This document shows, piece by piece, positions 29,837 to 40,290 of a stretch of 64,000 nt of DNA. The stretch is from Eukaryota sp. TZLM1-RC (lineage: Eukaryota; Metamonada: BaSk clade): contig JAUPSS010000013.1 in assembly GCA_040285825.1 (NCBI GenBank), forward strand, positions 481,218-545,217, given 5' to 3'. The notes below the pieces were generated by a model. The model saw nothing but the letters and a program-made list of their open reading frames with translations. It was not told the DNA's origin and ran no database searches. Both the position numbers and the translations under genes were made by a program. Numbering within the stretch: the first letter of the stretch is position 1; the number at the start of each line of letters is the position of its first letter.

Positions 29837-32735
29837 TTTCGATTGAAGCACAAAACGTGCAACACTTGTGGTATTTCTTTTAGAAAAAATGCAAAAGGAA
29901 AAACTTCTGATCGCTGCTTGAAATGCCGCATAGTTGATAACTACCATCCTCCTATAAGAATACCTCAAGAAATTCATCCGACCAAATGCAATGAATTTGC
30001 TTTCGTTTTTCAAAGATTTTTGGATCAATTATGTAAAGGAAAGTATGCTATCAATATTATTTGGGAATTTTTTGGTTCTTTTTGTCCTCCTTTTGAACAA
30101 AATTTCGTTAATATTTCCGAAGATTTAACCAATATAGCACCGAGAAATCAGTCATCCGAGAAATTAAGTAAAATTTTTGAAGACAAATGCTTTGACAACA
30201 AATGGTCCAAGGCTTTGTCAGCTTTAAGTCCCGGAGTCAAAGCACCGAACAATGAAGATACAGTAGATAAACTGAAAATACTTCATCCTTATGAAGACCC
30301 TGTTATGGATCAAAATTTTTACGGCACATACTGGGAAAATTATCCATTGATGCCATCAGAAGTTTTTTCGGTTATCAAAAAGAGACCTCGTGGTAAGTCT
30401 GCCGGACTTTCTGGTATTACTATTGATCATGTAAAAGCCGCGATTATTTCTTCAGAAGATTGCCTTGGTTTAATGACCAAATTTTTCAACCAAATATTAT
30501 CTGGTCAACGCAAGTACCCAGAAGAATTAAGAAGTTCTCGTTTGACTGCACTTGTCAAAAATTCAAAATGGATGTTCGTCCTATTGCAGTCTCTGAGAGC
30601 TTACATAATATTTTTTCTGCGTGTTGCTTAAGCAGGTTCAATGAAAAAGCTAAAAAGATTTTATTACCCTTTCAATATGGTATAAATACTACAGATGGAG
30701 TCTCTTCAGCGATTTTTGCTACTGATGTCTTATTTCGTCAAAATGAATCCAATGTTTGCATGTCATTGGATTTTAGTAATGCTTTCAATTCGCTAAGTCG
30801 TCGCAGTATCCATGGTGCTCTATTGCAATATATGCCAGAATTAATACCATATTTTCAATCAACATATTGCACATATTCTAATTTACATTTTGGTAACAAC
30901 ATTTTGATTTCATCCAGTGGCGTAAAGCAAGGAGATCCGTTAGGACCTCTTTTGTTTTGTTTGGCCATTCATCCTATTCTACTGCAAATTCAAGAGATGT
31001 TTCCTTCACTAAAAATGATTGCATATATGGATGATGTTGTGCTTATTGGTGAATTAAATATTGTGAAAAAAGCAACTGTATGTTTTAAAGAATTATTTAC
31101 CAAAATTGGTCTCCGACTTAATTTACTTAAATGTGTTTTGTTATCGAATTCTCCAGTTTCCACAATAATTGATGATATTGAAATTCAAGCAAAATTATAT
31201 TCAATTGATGCTATTCGTCATTTGGGTTCGTTTTTAGGAAATAATGATGAAATTACCAAAAAAATTGTTTGAAAAGTTGAACTCAATTTCTGACAAAATT
31301 GACCGAATGATGAATTTAGATATAAAAAAACACATCAAATTTACCATTATAAGACTGTGTTTTTAGTTCCAATTTTAATCATATATTTCGATCTACAAAT
31401 CCTCTCGTCACTAGACCTTTGGCTCAAAAAGTTTAATGAGTTACGTGCAAAAGTTCTGTCTCAATTACTGGGATGTAAAATGTTTCAAATTCCAGATCAT
31501 GCTTACCTTAGTCCACAATATGGTGGTTTAGGGTGGACGAAGGCTTCTATTCTTACCTCGTGTGCTTTTTGTTGGTGGATGCAGAAATGCAATCTTTGAG
31601 TTCTCCGAAAGATTTGCAGATTGGGAAGATTTATTGATGACAACGCAAAGTTCCACTGTTTTTGCATTAAATGAAGAAATTTCAAGAATTGATGTAGAAA
31701 AATGGGGTCGATGTTTTCCCCAATCATTCAATGGCAATATTCCAGAAAAAAATGTTTTAAATTTGAAGTACACTCTTCGAACATTACAGAAAAAGATTGA
31801 CTGGAATGTATGAAAAAGATCTTTATAATAATATTTGCAGCTCGGCTGTTTTAAATCAAGATCTTCACTCATTGTTATTGGAAAAGGGTGTTTGTGAAAA
31901 CAAGGTGTCAGATTCTTCACTTTTTGTAACCATTGTACCACGAAGATTTGGATTGTGTGCTACTAATGAAGCATTTGTAACAAAAATGAGATTATATTTG
32001 AACATCCCCATTAACCAATTATTATCAAAAGAAAAATGTATTTGTTCGAATTCACCTCAACTCACTTTGCGCCATGCTCTAAATTGCTCTAAATTGATAA
32101 CTTATCGTTCTTCATTACATGATGCTGTTAGAGACACTGTTTTCAATATGGCACAAACTGCAAGGATATCGTGTATCAAAGAGCCCCTGCTGAAAGAAAC
32201 ACTTTCTCTGAATAATTTTGGTTCTGATGATAGAGGTGATGTATACTGTGATTGGATTGATAATTCTGAAGCTATTGTTGACTTTGTCTCATGTAATGTT
32301 GCAAACGATACTTTGGTTCACAGAAGAAAACTTAATCCTGTGGCTGCTCTGGATTTTAAAGCAAAAGAAAAACATAGAAAATATGATAAAGAAATTGAAG
32401 ATGCAAATATCGATAGAAATACACAGCTGGTTTTTTATTGCTTTTCCATTTTCGATAAATGGAAGATTATCAGTTGAAGCAGAAACTTTTTTTGGATGAC
32501 TTCCAAAAAATGGTGAAAGAAAAAACAATGAAAAGATTTGATATTTTTTTATGGCGTTCACGGATTCAATTTGCCATTATTAATAGATTACCGCGGTTTT
32601 TCAATCGAATTAGAGAAGCTTTAGCTAGACAGCAAGCAAATCAAGATTTTGTAGAGGAAATCTTGGTTTAATGATAGTCGTCCCATTAGTTATGATTTAA
32701 TTTAATCAAGTGTGCAAATTCAATAAATAAATAAA
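29837..32735 (+). mobile_element. Longest family-B non-LTR retrotransposon copy
   Basis: The copy is flanked by an 11-bp duplication AATTTCAACCA (29826-29836 and 32736-32746) and ends in an (AAATA)n-like tail. It is probably 5'-truncated, since the ORF enters without an ATG directly at a zinc motif. It inserted about 54 bp upstream of the dynamitin ATG at 32800. From about 31,480 on it is nearly identical to the copies at 38321 and 48325, so the family moved recently. Confidence 0.92.
29843..32671 (+). pseudogene. Family-B RT/endonuclease ORF, several frameshifts
   Basis: Order: CNTCG-X12-(C)LKC zinc motif; a basic KKRPRGKSAGLSGITIDHVKAA segment; reverse transcriptase with SLDFSNAFNS, SSGVKQGDPLGPLLFCLAIHP and catalytic AYMDD; a thumb region; CICSNSPQLTLRHALNC (C-terminal zinc finger); and the endonuclease SDDRGDVYCDWIDNSEAIVDF, which is RGD-X13-D, followed by KEKHRKYD. 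It closes with RFDIFLWRSRIQFAIINR and stops after EEILV. Breaks lie near 30560, 31272, 31360, 31565, 31790 and 32440. Domain order agrees with R2-like LINEs. Confidence 0.9.
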
Positions 32736-32799
32736 AATTTCAACCACAAATTATTGCAAATTTCTTCCAAATATCAAATCAACAAACCTCTTCTTACAC

Positions 32800-33804
32800 A
32801 TGCCATCTAACGCTTATGGTTATGTTGAAGGTCAGCTGGACTTTCCATCCAATATTGATGATCAAGAAGTTATTGAATCTAATCCTGACGAATGCAAACC
32901 ACCTATACCTTTTCCTGAAGAGTCCTTCGTTCCAGAGGTGCAAACTCAAATACCCAAGTTGAATGATGTCTATCAAGTACTCAAACACCACCATTTCAAG
33001 CCTCGAACACCTTACTCTCCTGGACGTACCATTCCCCAGGCACCTAGAATCAAAGCAATTACTCCAAGAGACAGGTATGATGAGTTGAAGGAAGAAGTAA
33101 ATGTTTTTCTTGAATCATTGACAGATGAACCACTTCTCCAGAACAAAACACATGACCTTCTTCGTGAACTCACTCACCATGGCCATTCACTTGGCTTTGA
33201 ACCAGACCGTGAAGCAATGGAGGTCCAATCAAATGCCCAATCAAATGTTCAATCAGAAATTGATTCCATTATTCATGATTTGCAAATGGTTGATTCTACT
33301 ACTAATTTATCATTTGAATCTTCAACAATCACTGCTGAATCAACACTGTCAAAATTAGAAGAACTGATTGGGCCGGAAGACATTTTACCAGAAAACCAAA
33401 CAATTACTCAGCTATTAAATGATTTGGTAATAAAGACAAATAATTTAACCAGTCATAAGTTGGAGTCACTATTACGGAAACTGGAAACGTCACCGATTGA
33501 CCGTCACGACATTTTTTTGCGGAAGGGTCAATCAACAATGATTGATTATCTCTATAAGCATCTCAATCAATTTGATCGTCTTCGTTCTAACCTTCCTTCT
33601 CTCATAGCACGCCTTTCCTCTCTTCGATCCATTCAAGCCAAAGCTGAACGAGTGGTTGGGAATTATGAACAGTTGAAGAATGATTACGACAAGTTGGAGA
33701 AGGTGGTGGAAGAGCAAGAGAAGGTCATTGAGGTTTTGAAGCTGCAGATGATTGAAAATGCTCAAAATTTCAAGCAAAATTTAGAGAAAATAAGTGGGAA
33801 ATAG
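32800..33804 (+). CDS. DCTN2: Dynactin p50 (dynamitin)-like protein
   Basis: The protein has 334 residues and a single exon from ATG to TAG. The N-terminal 80 residues are acidic and Pro-rich, as in dynamitin. TPRDRYDELKEEVNVFLESL (about 88-107) corresponds to the conserved TPxxRYxxLxxEVxxL block. The C-terminal half is helical: KLEELIGPED, a Leu-rich helix, IDYLYKHLNQFDRLRSNLPSLIARLSSL (the dynamitin YxxxxxxxxxxxLPxLxxRL segment), then a coiled coil to the end. Dynamitin forms the shoulder/arm of dynactin, the dynein cofactor. The assignment rests on these pattern matches, not on a search. A family-B LINE sits 54-65 bp upstream of the ATG and may have replaced promoter sequence. Confidence 0.78.
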   Translation: MPSNAYGYVEGQLDFPSNIDDQEVIESNPDECKPPIPFPEESFVPEVQTQIPKLNDVYQVLKHHHFKPRTPYSPGRTIPQAPRIKAITPRDRYDELKEEVNVFLESLTDEPLLQNKTHDLLRELTHHGHSLGFEPDREAMEVQSNAQSNVQSEIDSIIHDLQMVDSTTNLSFESSTITAESTLSKLEELIGPEDILPENQTITQLLNDLVIKTNNLTSHKLESLLRKLETSPIDRHDIFLRKGQSTMIDYLYKHLNQFDRLRSNLPSLIARLSSLRSIQAKAERVVGNYEQLKNDYDKLEKVVEEQEKVIEVLKLQMIENAQNFKQNLEKISGK

Positions 33805-33950
33805 ATTGTATTTTGATTGATTGATTGATTGTCGACAAATCAGAAGTTTGGTCAAGATTTCGTTTTCTCATAAGAAGACCAATGGTTGTAAATACATGGT
33901 TCATGTTTGTATTTCATTTGGTAATTAGAAATTCTGATATCATGCCACCT

Positions 33951-33970
33951 TAGATCGGCCGACCTAATGA
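33951..33970 (+). repeat. TAGATCGGCCGAC motif, copy 1
   Basis: First of four related sites built on the palindrome TCGGCCGA followed by (C/G/A)NAATG. The others are at 34980-35000, 35068-35087 (degenerate) and 35122-35142. They lie in the intergenic stretches around the AsnRS relic, which otherwise hold nothing I can support. Confidence 0.55.
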
Positions 33971-34201
33971 GGCAGAATTGCTAATTTTTACTTTGAATAA
34001 ACGATAATAAGAATTCTTTTAAATATTGGTGAATTCTTTATTAACAAGTTGAATTAATCAAATCTAGGAGCAACAATATAATTCTCCAACAGCAAAATCA
34101 ACACTTTGTAGCTCTACTGATGGAACGACGCAATAATTGTTTGAAATTAGGAAAAGTAAATAATATACCCCATAATACGACACGTGGAATATAAGTGAAA
34201 T

Positions 34202-34412
34202 TCACAGGATACAGATCCACCTTTCCAGTCCAAGTCCAAGTCCGAATCCTGAATGGGGTACCGATCCGTAGTTTCCTAGATCAATATACCACTGGTAAAC
34301 CTCCAATGGAAGTCTTTCCTTCTCCATCTTCTCTAGTAGCAGGTCTTTATCATGGATTCGTTCACATCCTCCAATGATTTCCCCATAGCCCTCCGGAGCG
34401 ATCAAATCACCC
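34202..34412 (-). pseudogene. Asparaginyl-tRNA synthetase C-terminal fragment
   Basis: The minus-strand exon reads [14 protein letters not shown], then [24 protein letters not shown], and ends [12 protein letters not shown] (TGA). This is class II AsnRS motif 3 and its lead-in. A duplicated hexamer adds an extra GL in the GFGLGLER motif, and the protein stops about 20 residues short of the usual HIRxxIPFPR end. No upstream AsnRS exons are seen on the minus strand. The fragment is therefore a relic, possibly from a duplicated gene. Confidence 0.85.
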
Positions 34413-34460
34413 CTATGTAAGTATTACATACATTCAATATATATTATATAATAAACTTAC
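34413..34460 (-). other. Possible 48-nt spliceosomal intron
   Basis: Read on the minus strand, the segment upstream of the AsnRS exon starts GTAAGT and ends TTACATAG, is extremely AT-rich, and leaves the exon in frame at GDLIAPEG. The preceding exon sequence does not look like AsnRS, so this is tentative. Confidence 0.35.
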
Positions 34461-35158
34461 GAACGTGTTTGTGAATTTGTTTCCAGTGCTTGTTAGGTTT
34501 GAATCATCGCTCCTTGACATCATCATTGCCATAAAGGTTCCACAGAATACAGCCAGGGAATAAATTATTAATTCATCCAGATGAAATGGCTCTGCAATCA
34601 TTAGTCATCAATGTTGCCAAGATACCAAAAATGATGACAGCCAACAGTGTTGTCCTAGAGTTTAGCCCATCTCTCTTGAAGCAATACAGATGTTAAATTC
34701 AAGTCTTTCCAAGAAAATCTAATTTAAAGTTTGAACATTGAATAAATGATTTTTGAAATACTTTGAAAAAGTGTTGGTTTAGTAAATACAACAAAATATT
34801 AACCTCTGCTTTATCTTGACAGAGTTACCTTAATGCTTCTGCTAATCGATGATTTATCATCTGAATACTATTACATTTAATTTATTTATATTTGGGAAAA
34901 TATTTGAAAACAGACTTATGTTCTACTCCAAAATGACTCAGTATTTGCTTAGATCTACAACAAATGATGTCAAAAATTCAGTAGATCGGCCGACGTAATG
35001 ACATTATTGGAACAGAAATCGTTCAAAAGTTTAAAAATCAATGGCATAGATTTAAAACAAAAGCGTAATAGGTCAGCCGACAAAATGGGAAATTTGTTGT
35101 GTAGACTTTTCTGTTATGCACAGTAGATCGGCCGACAGAATGTTATGCACAGTATAGA
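34461..35158. other. Intergenic with TCGGCCGA-motif sites
   Basis: No gene is supported (a short plus-strand frame at 34583-34696 is unassignable). It includes the motif sites 34980-35000, 35068-35087 and 35122-35142. The last is flanked by a 14-bp direct repeat TGTTATGCACAGTA (35112-35125 and 35141-35154). Confidence 0.5.
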
Positions 35159-35470
35159 CTAATCCATGTCCATTTCACTATCTGAATCAGTTTCGTCCAT
35201 GTCACACTCCTCGATCTCAGAACCTTGCATGGGGGATTCAAACACAGGGCTTTCAAAGCACAACTTTGATGTAAGTGGCTGGGCTATCCTGTCCTGATAG
35301 GCGTCCAGCAGAAGTTCACGTGGAGTACCAAGAGAGATGACAGCTTTGGGTGTCTTGAGAGTAATCGATGAGGAGAACAAAGGATTTGGAGTTCCTTCGG
35401 TAAGGAAGTTGAACCTAGATTCTCGTTCTTGGAGGTCTGAGATGTCGAGGTTTGTTATAGTCAGAGGCAT
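35159..35470 (-). CDS. Small acidic hypothetical protein, 103 aa
   Basis: I do not recognise it. The frame opens MPLTITNLDISDLQERESRF, has an SP/TP-rich middle (TPNPLF, LKTPKAVISLGTPREL, ESPVFESPMQGS) and ends in an acidic tail (EECDMDETDSDSEMDMD, TAG). Proline-directed phosphosites and the acidic tail would fit a small regulatory or nuclear protein. It has an ATG, no TM segment, and no competing frame. Confidence 0.5.
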   Translation of the reverse strand: MPLTITNLDISDLQERESRFNFLTEGTPNPLFSSSITLKTPKAVISLGTPRELLLDAYQDRIAQPLTSKLCFESPVFESPMQGSEIEECDMDETDSDSEMDMD

Positions 35471-35702
35471 TGTGGTTTCGATGTAAATAAGGAGACTTGG
35501 AGCCTTAATTGGATGTAAAAATTTGAACTACAAAATTAGATAAAAAGCTAAAATTCTCTTAGATTTTGTTATTTTGACAAAACAAAATGAATCTTCCGTT
35601 CTCAAAAAAATACGTATTACTGCTGTTATTGATTTGAATTACAATACTTCAAAAATTGAATATTTATAACAAATCTTTGCCAAAAATTAAACCATTTATA
35701 TA

Positions 35703-35757
35703 AAGAATCAAATAAAAACAAAACAAACTAAAACACATAAGAAACTAAATTCTCCAC
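35703..35757 (-). repeat. 55-nt dispersed repeat, second copy
   Basis: Perfect reverse complement of 61-115. It lies in the presumed 3' UTR of the minus-strand LINE relic that follows. Confidence 0.75.
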
Positions 35758-35759
35758 TA

Positions 35760-36036
35760 AATTTTCCAAAAATTATTTGTTTTCAACGCTAACAAAACAT
35801 TAAAAAAACTAGAACTCAATATCCTCAATACACGCATCAACATCATCAAATCTCTTGAGTGCACGATTTTCACACTCTATTCCTAATTGTAACAGTGCTT
35901 TGGTCAGCATTTTTGGAATTGTCTTAAGAATACTTAAAACAATTCTATTGTGTCCTTGCTTGGATCTCTGAGTAAGTCTGCTATGGCTTTCCTTGAGGCT
36001 TTTGTTGTAGTTGTAAAGGAAAGAACTTGAAGAATT
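35760..36036 (-). pseudogene. C-terminal relic of a LINE (family E)
   Basis: The minus-strand frame (35809-36057) contains GHNRIVLSILKTIPKMLTKALLQLG, matching the final NRIVFSIFKGMLKMVSDALLSLG block of family A. It ends CIEDIEF, TAG. It is 5'-truncated directly against the next relic. Confidence 0.6.
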
Positions 36037-36037
36037 T

Positions 36038-36209
36038 TCAATTGTGTTTACTGGCAAAACAGGATTGTTTTTTCGATTTTTTAGGGAATGGTAAAACTGA
36101 TTTCTGATTCACTGTCTTCTTTTGGGAAATTTTCCGAATCTTTGGCAAATAATTGTTTTGATGTAGAGGAGGCACATTTGGAGGATGTGGAGCTTGAGTT
36201 GTCAATTTG
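36038..36209 (+). pseudogene. C-terminal relic of an A/D-like LINE
   Basis: Plus-strand frame YWQNRIVFSIF, TAG, then MVKLISDSLSSFGKFSESLANNCFDVEE, ending VELELSI, TGA. It abuts the minus-strand relic so the two 5'-truncated ends face each other. 36210-36851 is AT-rich with no supported gene. Confidence 0.6.
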
Positions 36210-36851
36210 ACGATTTTATGCTATTTGATCAATAAGAAATTGCTTGAAAAAAATAACCATTATAGTTCCAATTCAAATGTTCCAAATTCATTTGAAAAGA
36301 AACCAAATACCTTTAAAAGCTTTTCTATTAATGGTTTATTAATGTGTCTTAGAATAACTCTACAAAGTACGTTTTGCCAATATCAAAAAAAATAAATAAT
36401 TTCATGTTGCATATATGAGATATTTGTTTGTAGAAAAAAATAAAAAAAAAGGTGTAGAAAAATACGTCGTACGAGCAATTATGAGCCTGAAATGCTAATT
36501 CTTTACAGATGGTTTTCATTTTGGAGTTTGGAATGAGTAATCTTATCATCAGCTAATAACAATTATTCCACTTACTGAAACTTCAACAGGAAATGATTCT
36601 ACCAAAACATCTAAATTTGACAATAGCAAAGCAGGACCCCTATCTAATTAGTGTTGTTAAAGAGATAAATAGAGAGATAAATAAATCGAAATAAAAACAA
36701 AGTTAAATAATTAATTTTCTAATACAGTGTTTCTTTATCAATAATAATGATTTACCAGAAAATGAAAAAGATTTATAAAACCAAACTATTTAATAAATTG
36801 AGAAATTAAAGTACAAATATACACAAGAAAATTCCGATCGATATGAAAACA

Positions 36852-38105
36852 CTAAACACTAACAAAATTCAATCTGAAATCACTACTCCTCCAATACAAA
36901 AGAGAAAAAAACAAGGCATTGTGCATAACCAAGAAAGCAAAAACTGATAAAATTTCCATTTGCAGAGGCATAAAGGTTTTTTGTTTCTTCTGACCCCCAA
37001 GCAACGTTGCACTTGGAGATTCCACAACATCAATCACATCATCATCCTTGACTTTGGTTGACTTTTGACCTACAACAATTCTACGTGAGCTACTGGTAGG
37101 GTCCTTTGTCAGTTTTCCAATCCCCATCCCAAAAGCCATCACTAACCCTCCTATTACCAAGCCAAACACAAAATCAGCAGCACTTGCTCTACTCTTCAGC
37201 GGTGACAGAGCTGCATGTCGTGGAGACAGAGGTTTGCATAAACAAGAGTAATGGAAAGCAAAGCAGGGAAGAAGGAAACCATAGACTAAATGGCATTTAC
37301 ACCAGAAGCGTATTGGTTTGATTACGGAAATTATTGTTAAAAACACTCCCAGAATAGTAACAATAATGAAACTAGTCCAGTTAACCAAATCTAGTGTATT
37401 CCAAGTTATCGTGGAAGGGGAATAGGGGGGTGCATAACAGCTTCCATCCATACAGGAACCACACCCTAGAGTGAGCACAAAGTTGATGGTTGAACCAAGG
37501 ATGACTGAGAGAAGGCCATTTAAGGCGCCCAGGAGACAATCAGAGGGATAATGGCAACCGAGCTGGATTCGAGCATGGGAGGACAGTAGAATGGCGATGA
37601 GTGGAATGAAAAAGGTTTTGGGGGTGAAGAGAGAAGATGGAGAGGAAGGGTCAAGATTTATAGAGTAGACGATGGTACAAGCATAGACAGCAGCACAGGT
37701 GACAGCACGGGAAGGGAAAGAGGATGTTTTGGGTTTGGAATGGGGAGCAGCACGACCAACCATATAGGGACGAGGACGCCATAAGAAACGCTTAGGGATC
37801 TGGGAGAAGCAGCAGACGATAAAAACAAGATGGCTTGTTTCACCTTCGATAGGGTCGAGGCCAGCTGCGAGGAGCACGATGGCGGCAACCATGCCAAACT
37901 CAACGGTGGTGAAGAATGTGAGGATAAGGTCAAAGACCAGCCAGAATCGATTGAAGAAGGACTGAAGGAAGCGAATAATGCCATCATCGAAACGACGCCA
38001 GAAGTTTTCAAAAGAAGTGGGAACATGGGTGATATACTTAGCAGGAGGTGAAAGAAAGTAGATCGTGGAGGTACCATTCCTCATACCATTGAGTTGGTCG
38101 AGCAT
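36852..38105 (-). CDS. PAP2-type membrane phosphatase
   Basis: A 417-residue polytopic membrane protein of the PAP2 (lipid phosphate phosphatase) superfamily. Motif 1 is KRFLWRPRP (K-X6-RP, about residue 104). Motif 2 is SFPSRAV, where the family has PSGH, so the motif-2 His is replaced. Motif 3 is ARIQLGCHYPSD (R-X5-H-X3-D), intact. Hydrophobic segments flank the motifs and continue through the C-terminal half, giving about seven or eight TM helices. A basic, Ser-rich linker (TKDPTSSSRRIVVGQKSTKVK) precedes a last TM segment. The substrate is likely a lipid phosphate in the ER or vacuolar membrane, but the lost His makes activity uncertain. It ends at TAG. Confidence 0.85.
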   Translation of the reverse strand: MLDQLNGMRNGTSTIYFLSPPAKYITHVPTSFENFWRRFDDGIIRFLQSFFNRFWLVFDLILTFFTTVEFGMVAAIVLLAAGLDPIEGETSHLVFIVCCFSQIPKRFLWRPRPYMVGRAAPHSKPKTSSFPSRAVTCAAVYACTIVYSINLDPSSPSSLFTPKTFFIPLIAILLSSHARIQLGCHYPSDCLLGALNGLLSVILGSTINFVLTLGCGSCMDGSCYAPPYSPSTITWNTLDLVNWTSFIIVTILGVFLTIISVIKPIRFWCKCHLVYGFLLPCFAFHYSCLCKPLSPRHAALSPLKSRASAADFVFGLVIGGLVMAFGMGIGKLTKDPTSSSRRIVVGQKSTKVKDDDVIDVVESPSATLLGGQKKQKTFMPLQMEILSVFAFLVMHNALFFSLLYWRSSDFRLNFVSV

Positions 38106-38135
38106 GAGGTTCAGTGGTTTATATTAATTCCTAAC

Positions 38136-38169
38136 GTTAGAATCACTGAACTTGTTCGGCGAACGTGTG
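38136..38169 (+). repeat. MITE-end match
   Basis: GTTAGAATCACTGAACTTG and the following TTCGGCGAACGT match the right end of the TIR element at 12348-12738 read in reverse. It lies 31 bp upstream of the phosphatase start. 38277-38311 also matches 44458-44493 in inverse orientation. Confidence 0.5.
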
Positions 38170-38320
38170 GAATTCAAACATTATTTATTCTTAAACTAAC
38201 CCTAGTCAAGTTCCAAACTACTTGAACTGGTTCTGCTCAGTTCATGCTCAAAGAGATTTCTGTTCAGTTCAATAATGTCATGTTCTTTTTTTCACCACTG
38301 TTTTGTAAATCGTATAAAAT

Positions 38321-39558
38321 TCCAGATCATGCTTACCTTAGTCCACAATATGGTGGTTTAGGGTGGACGAAGGCTTCTATTCTTACCTCGTGTGCTTTTG
38401 TTGGTGGATGCAGAAATGCAATCTTTGAGTTCTCCGAAAGATTTGCAGATTGGGAAGATTTATTGATGACAACGCAAAGTTCCACTGTTTTTGCATTAAA
38501 TGAAGAAATTTCAAGAATTGATGTAGAAAAATGGGGTCGATGTTTTCCCCAATCATTCAATGGCAATATTCCAGAAAAAAATGTTTTAAATTTGAAGTAC
38601 ACTCTTCGAACATTACAGAAAAGATTGACTGGAATGTATGAAAAAGATCTTTATAATAATATTTGCAGCTCGGCTGTTTTAAATCAAGATCTTCATTCAT
38701 TGTTATTGGAAAAGGGTGTTTGTGAAAACAAGGTGTCAGATTCTTCACTTTTTGTAACCATTGTACCACGAAGATTTGGATTGTGTGCTACTAATGAAGC
38801 ATTTGTAACAAAAATGAGATTATATTTGAACATCCCCATTAACCAATTATTATCAAAAGAAAAATGTATTTGTTCGAATTCACCTCAACTCACTTTGCGC
38901 CATGCTCTAAATTGCTCTAAATTGATAACTTATCGGTCTTCATTACATGATGCTGTTAGAGACACTGTTTTCAATATGGCACAAACTGCAAGGATATCGT
39001 GTATCAAAGAGCCCCTGCTGAAAGAAACACTTTCTCTGAATAATTTTGGTTCTGATGATAGAGGTGATGTATACTGTGATTGGATTGATAATTCTGAAGC
39101 TATTGTTGACTTTGTCTCATGTAATGTTGCAAACGATACTTTGGTTCACAGAAGAAAACTTAATCCTGTGGCTGCTCTGGATTTTAAAGCAAAAGAAAAA
39201 CATAGAAAATATGATAAAGAAATTGAAGATGTAAATATCGATAGAAATACACAGCTGGTTTTTATTGCTTTTCCATTTTCGATAAATGGAAGATTATCAG
39301 TTGAAGCAGAAACTTTGTTGGATGACTTCCAAAAAATGGTGAAAGAAAAAACAATGAAAAGATTTGATATTTTTTTATGGCGTTCACGGATTCAATTTGC
39401 CATTATTAATAGATTACCGCGGTTTTTCAATCGAATTAGAGAAGCTTTAGCTAGACAGCAAGCAAATCAAGATTTTGTAGAGGAAATCTTGGTTTAATGA
39501 TAGTCGTCCCATTAGTTATGATTTAATTTAATCAAGTGTGCAAATTCAATAAATTAAT
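38321..39558 (+). mobile_element. Recent family-B LINE, 5'-truncated
   Basis: It is flanked by a perfect 15-bp duplication TAAATCGTATAAAAT (38306-38320, 39559-39573). It carries the C-terminal third of the ORF without any break to the stop at 39497, including the zinc finger and the RGD-X13-D endonuclease core. It is almost identical to 31,480-32,735. It is the least decayed copy here but lacks the RT. Confidence 0.92.
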
Positions 39559-39589
39559 TAAATCGTATAAAATCCATGGAATATTTTAT

Positions 39590-40290
39590 TTTCTTTAATA
39601 ATATTTATTCATTAAAAAAGTTATGAATCAACATTTAAATCATCCATCTCTCCCAAAACAAAACAACTAGATGCAACTTTCTCATAGTGAGATCCAAGAG
39701 AAAGCAAAGCATCAGAAACCATCATCAACATCCCCATAAAAAGAGAAAACACAATTCTATTTTGCCAAAACAATCTGTTGAAATTTCTGTTAGTTCTTCT
39801 CTTTACAACCATTTCAAAATCTGCCAAAAAATGTAAAGCCGTGGGAGCAAGTGACCCAAAAAGAAAAATACAAATGGATACAAATTGTATTATGCATGCT
39901 GTTGGGTAGGCAATTTGGACAATGGTTAACTGTATTTTTTGATTTTAAAGTTTTCAGCACTTGAAAAAGGATTATGGATTTCAGGATTAGCGATATTGAT
40001 CAACACAAACATAAGGATCAACAGACATCACCTCTATTATTCTTATGAAAATCATCTTCAACATCAAACAGATTTGACAACAGATGTTCCAAAAAGGATT
40101 CAATTCTATGAGATTTAAACATACAATATAACTGGTCTGTTACAGCGTCATGAACCTTTCTTCTAAAAGTAATAAAATGTTTGCAATTCAACAAATGAGT
40201 AATTGTAAATTCTCGAGAACATTTACAAATTAAATCATGAGGTAAATTATCAGGCCAGATAAATGAACGAAATCTCATATTTCAAAGTCC
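39590..40290 (-). pseudogene. Family-A LINE 3' fragment with endonuclease deletion
   Basis: Minus-strand match to the family-A C-terminus from MRFRSFIWPDNLPHDLICKC to the end (SCFVLGEMDDLNVDS). Immediately after NNRGDV about 50 bases covering the second endonuclease Asp are missing. It stands tail-to-tail with the family-B copy at 38321. Confidence 0.85.
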
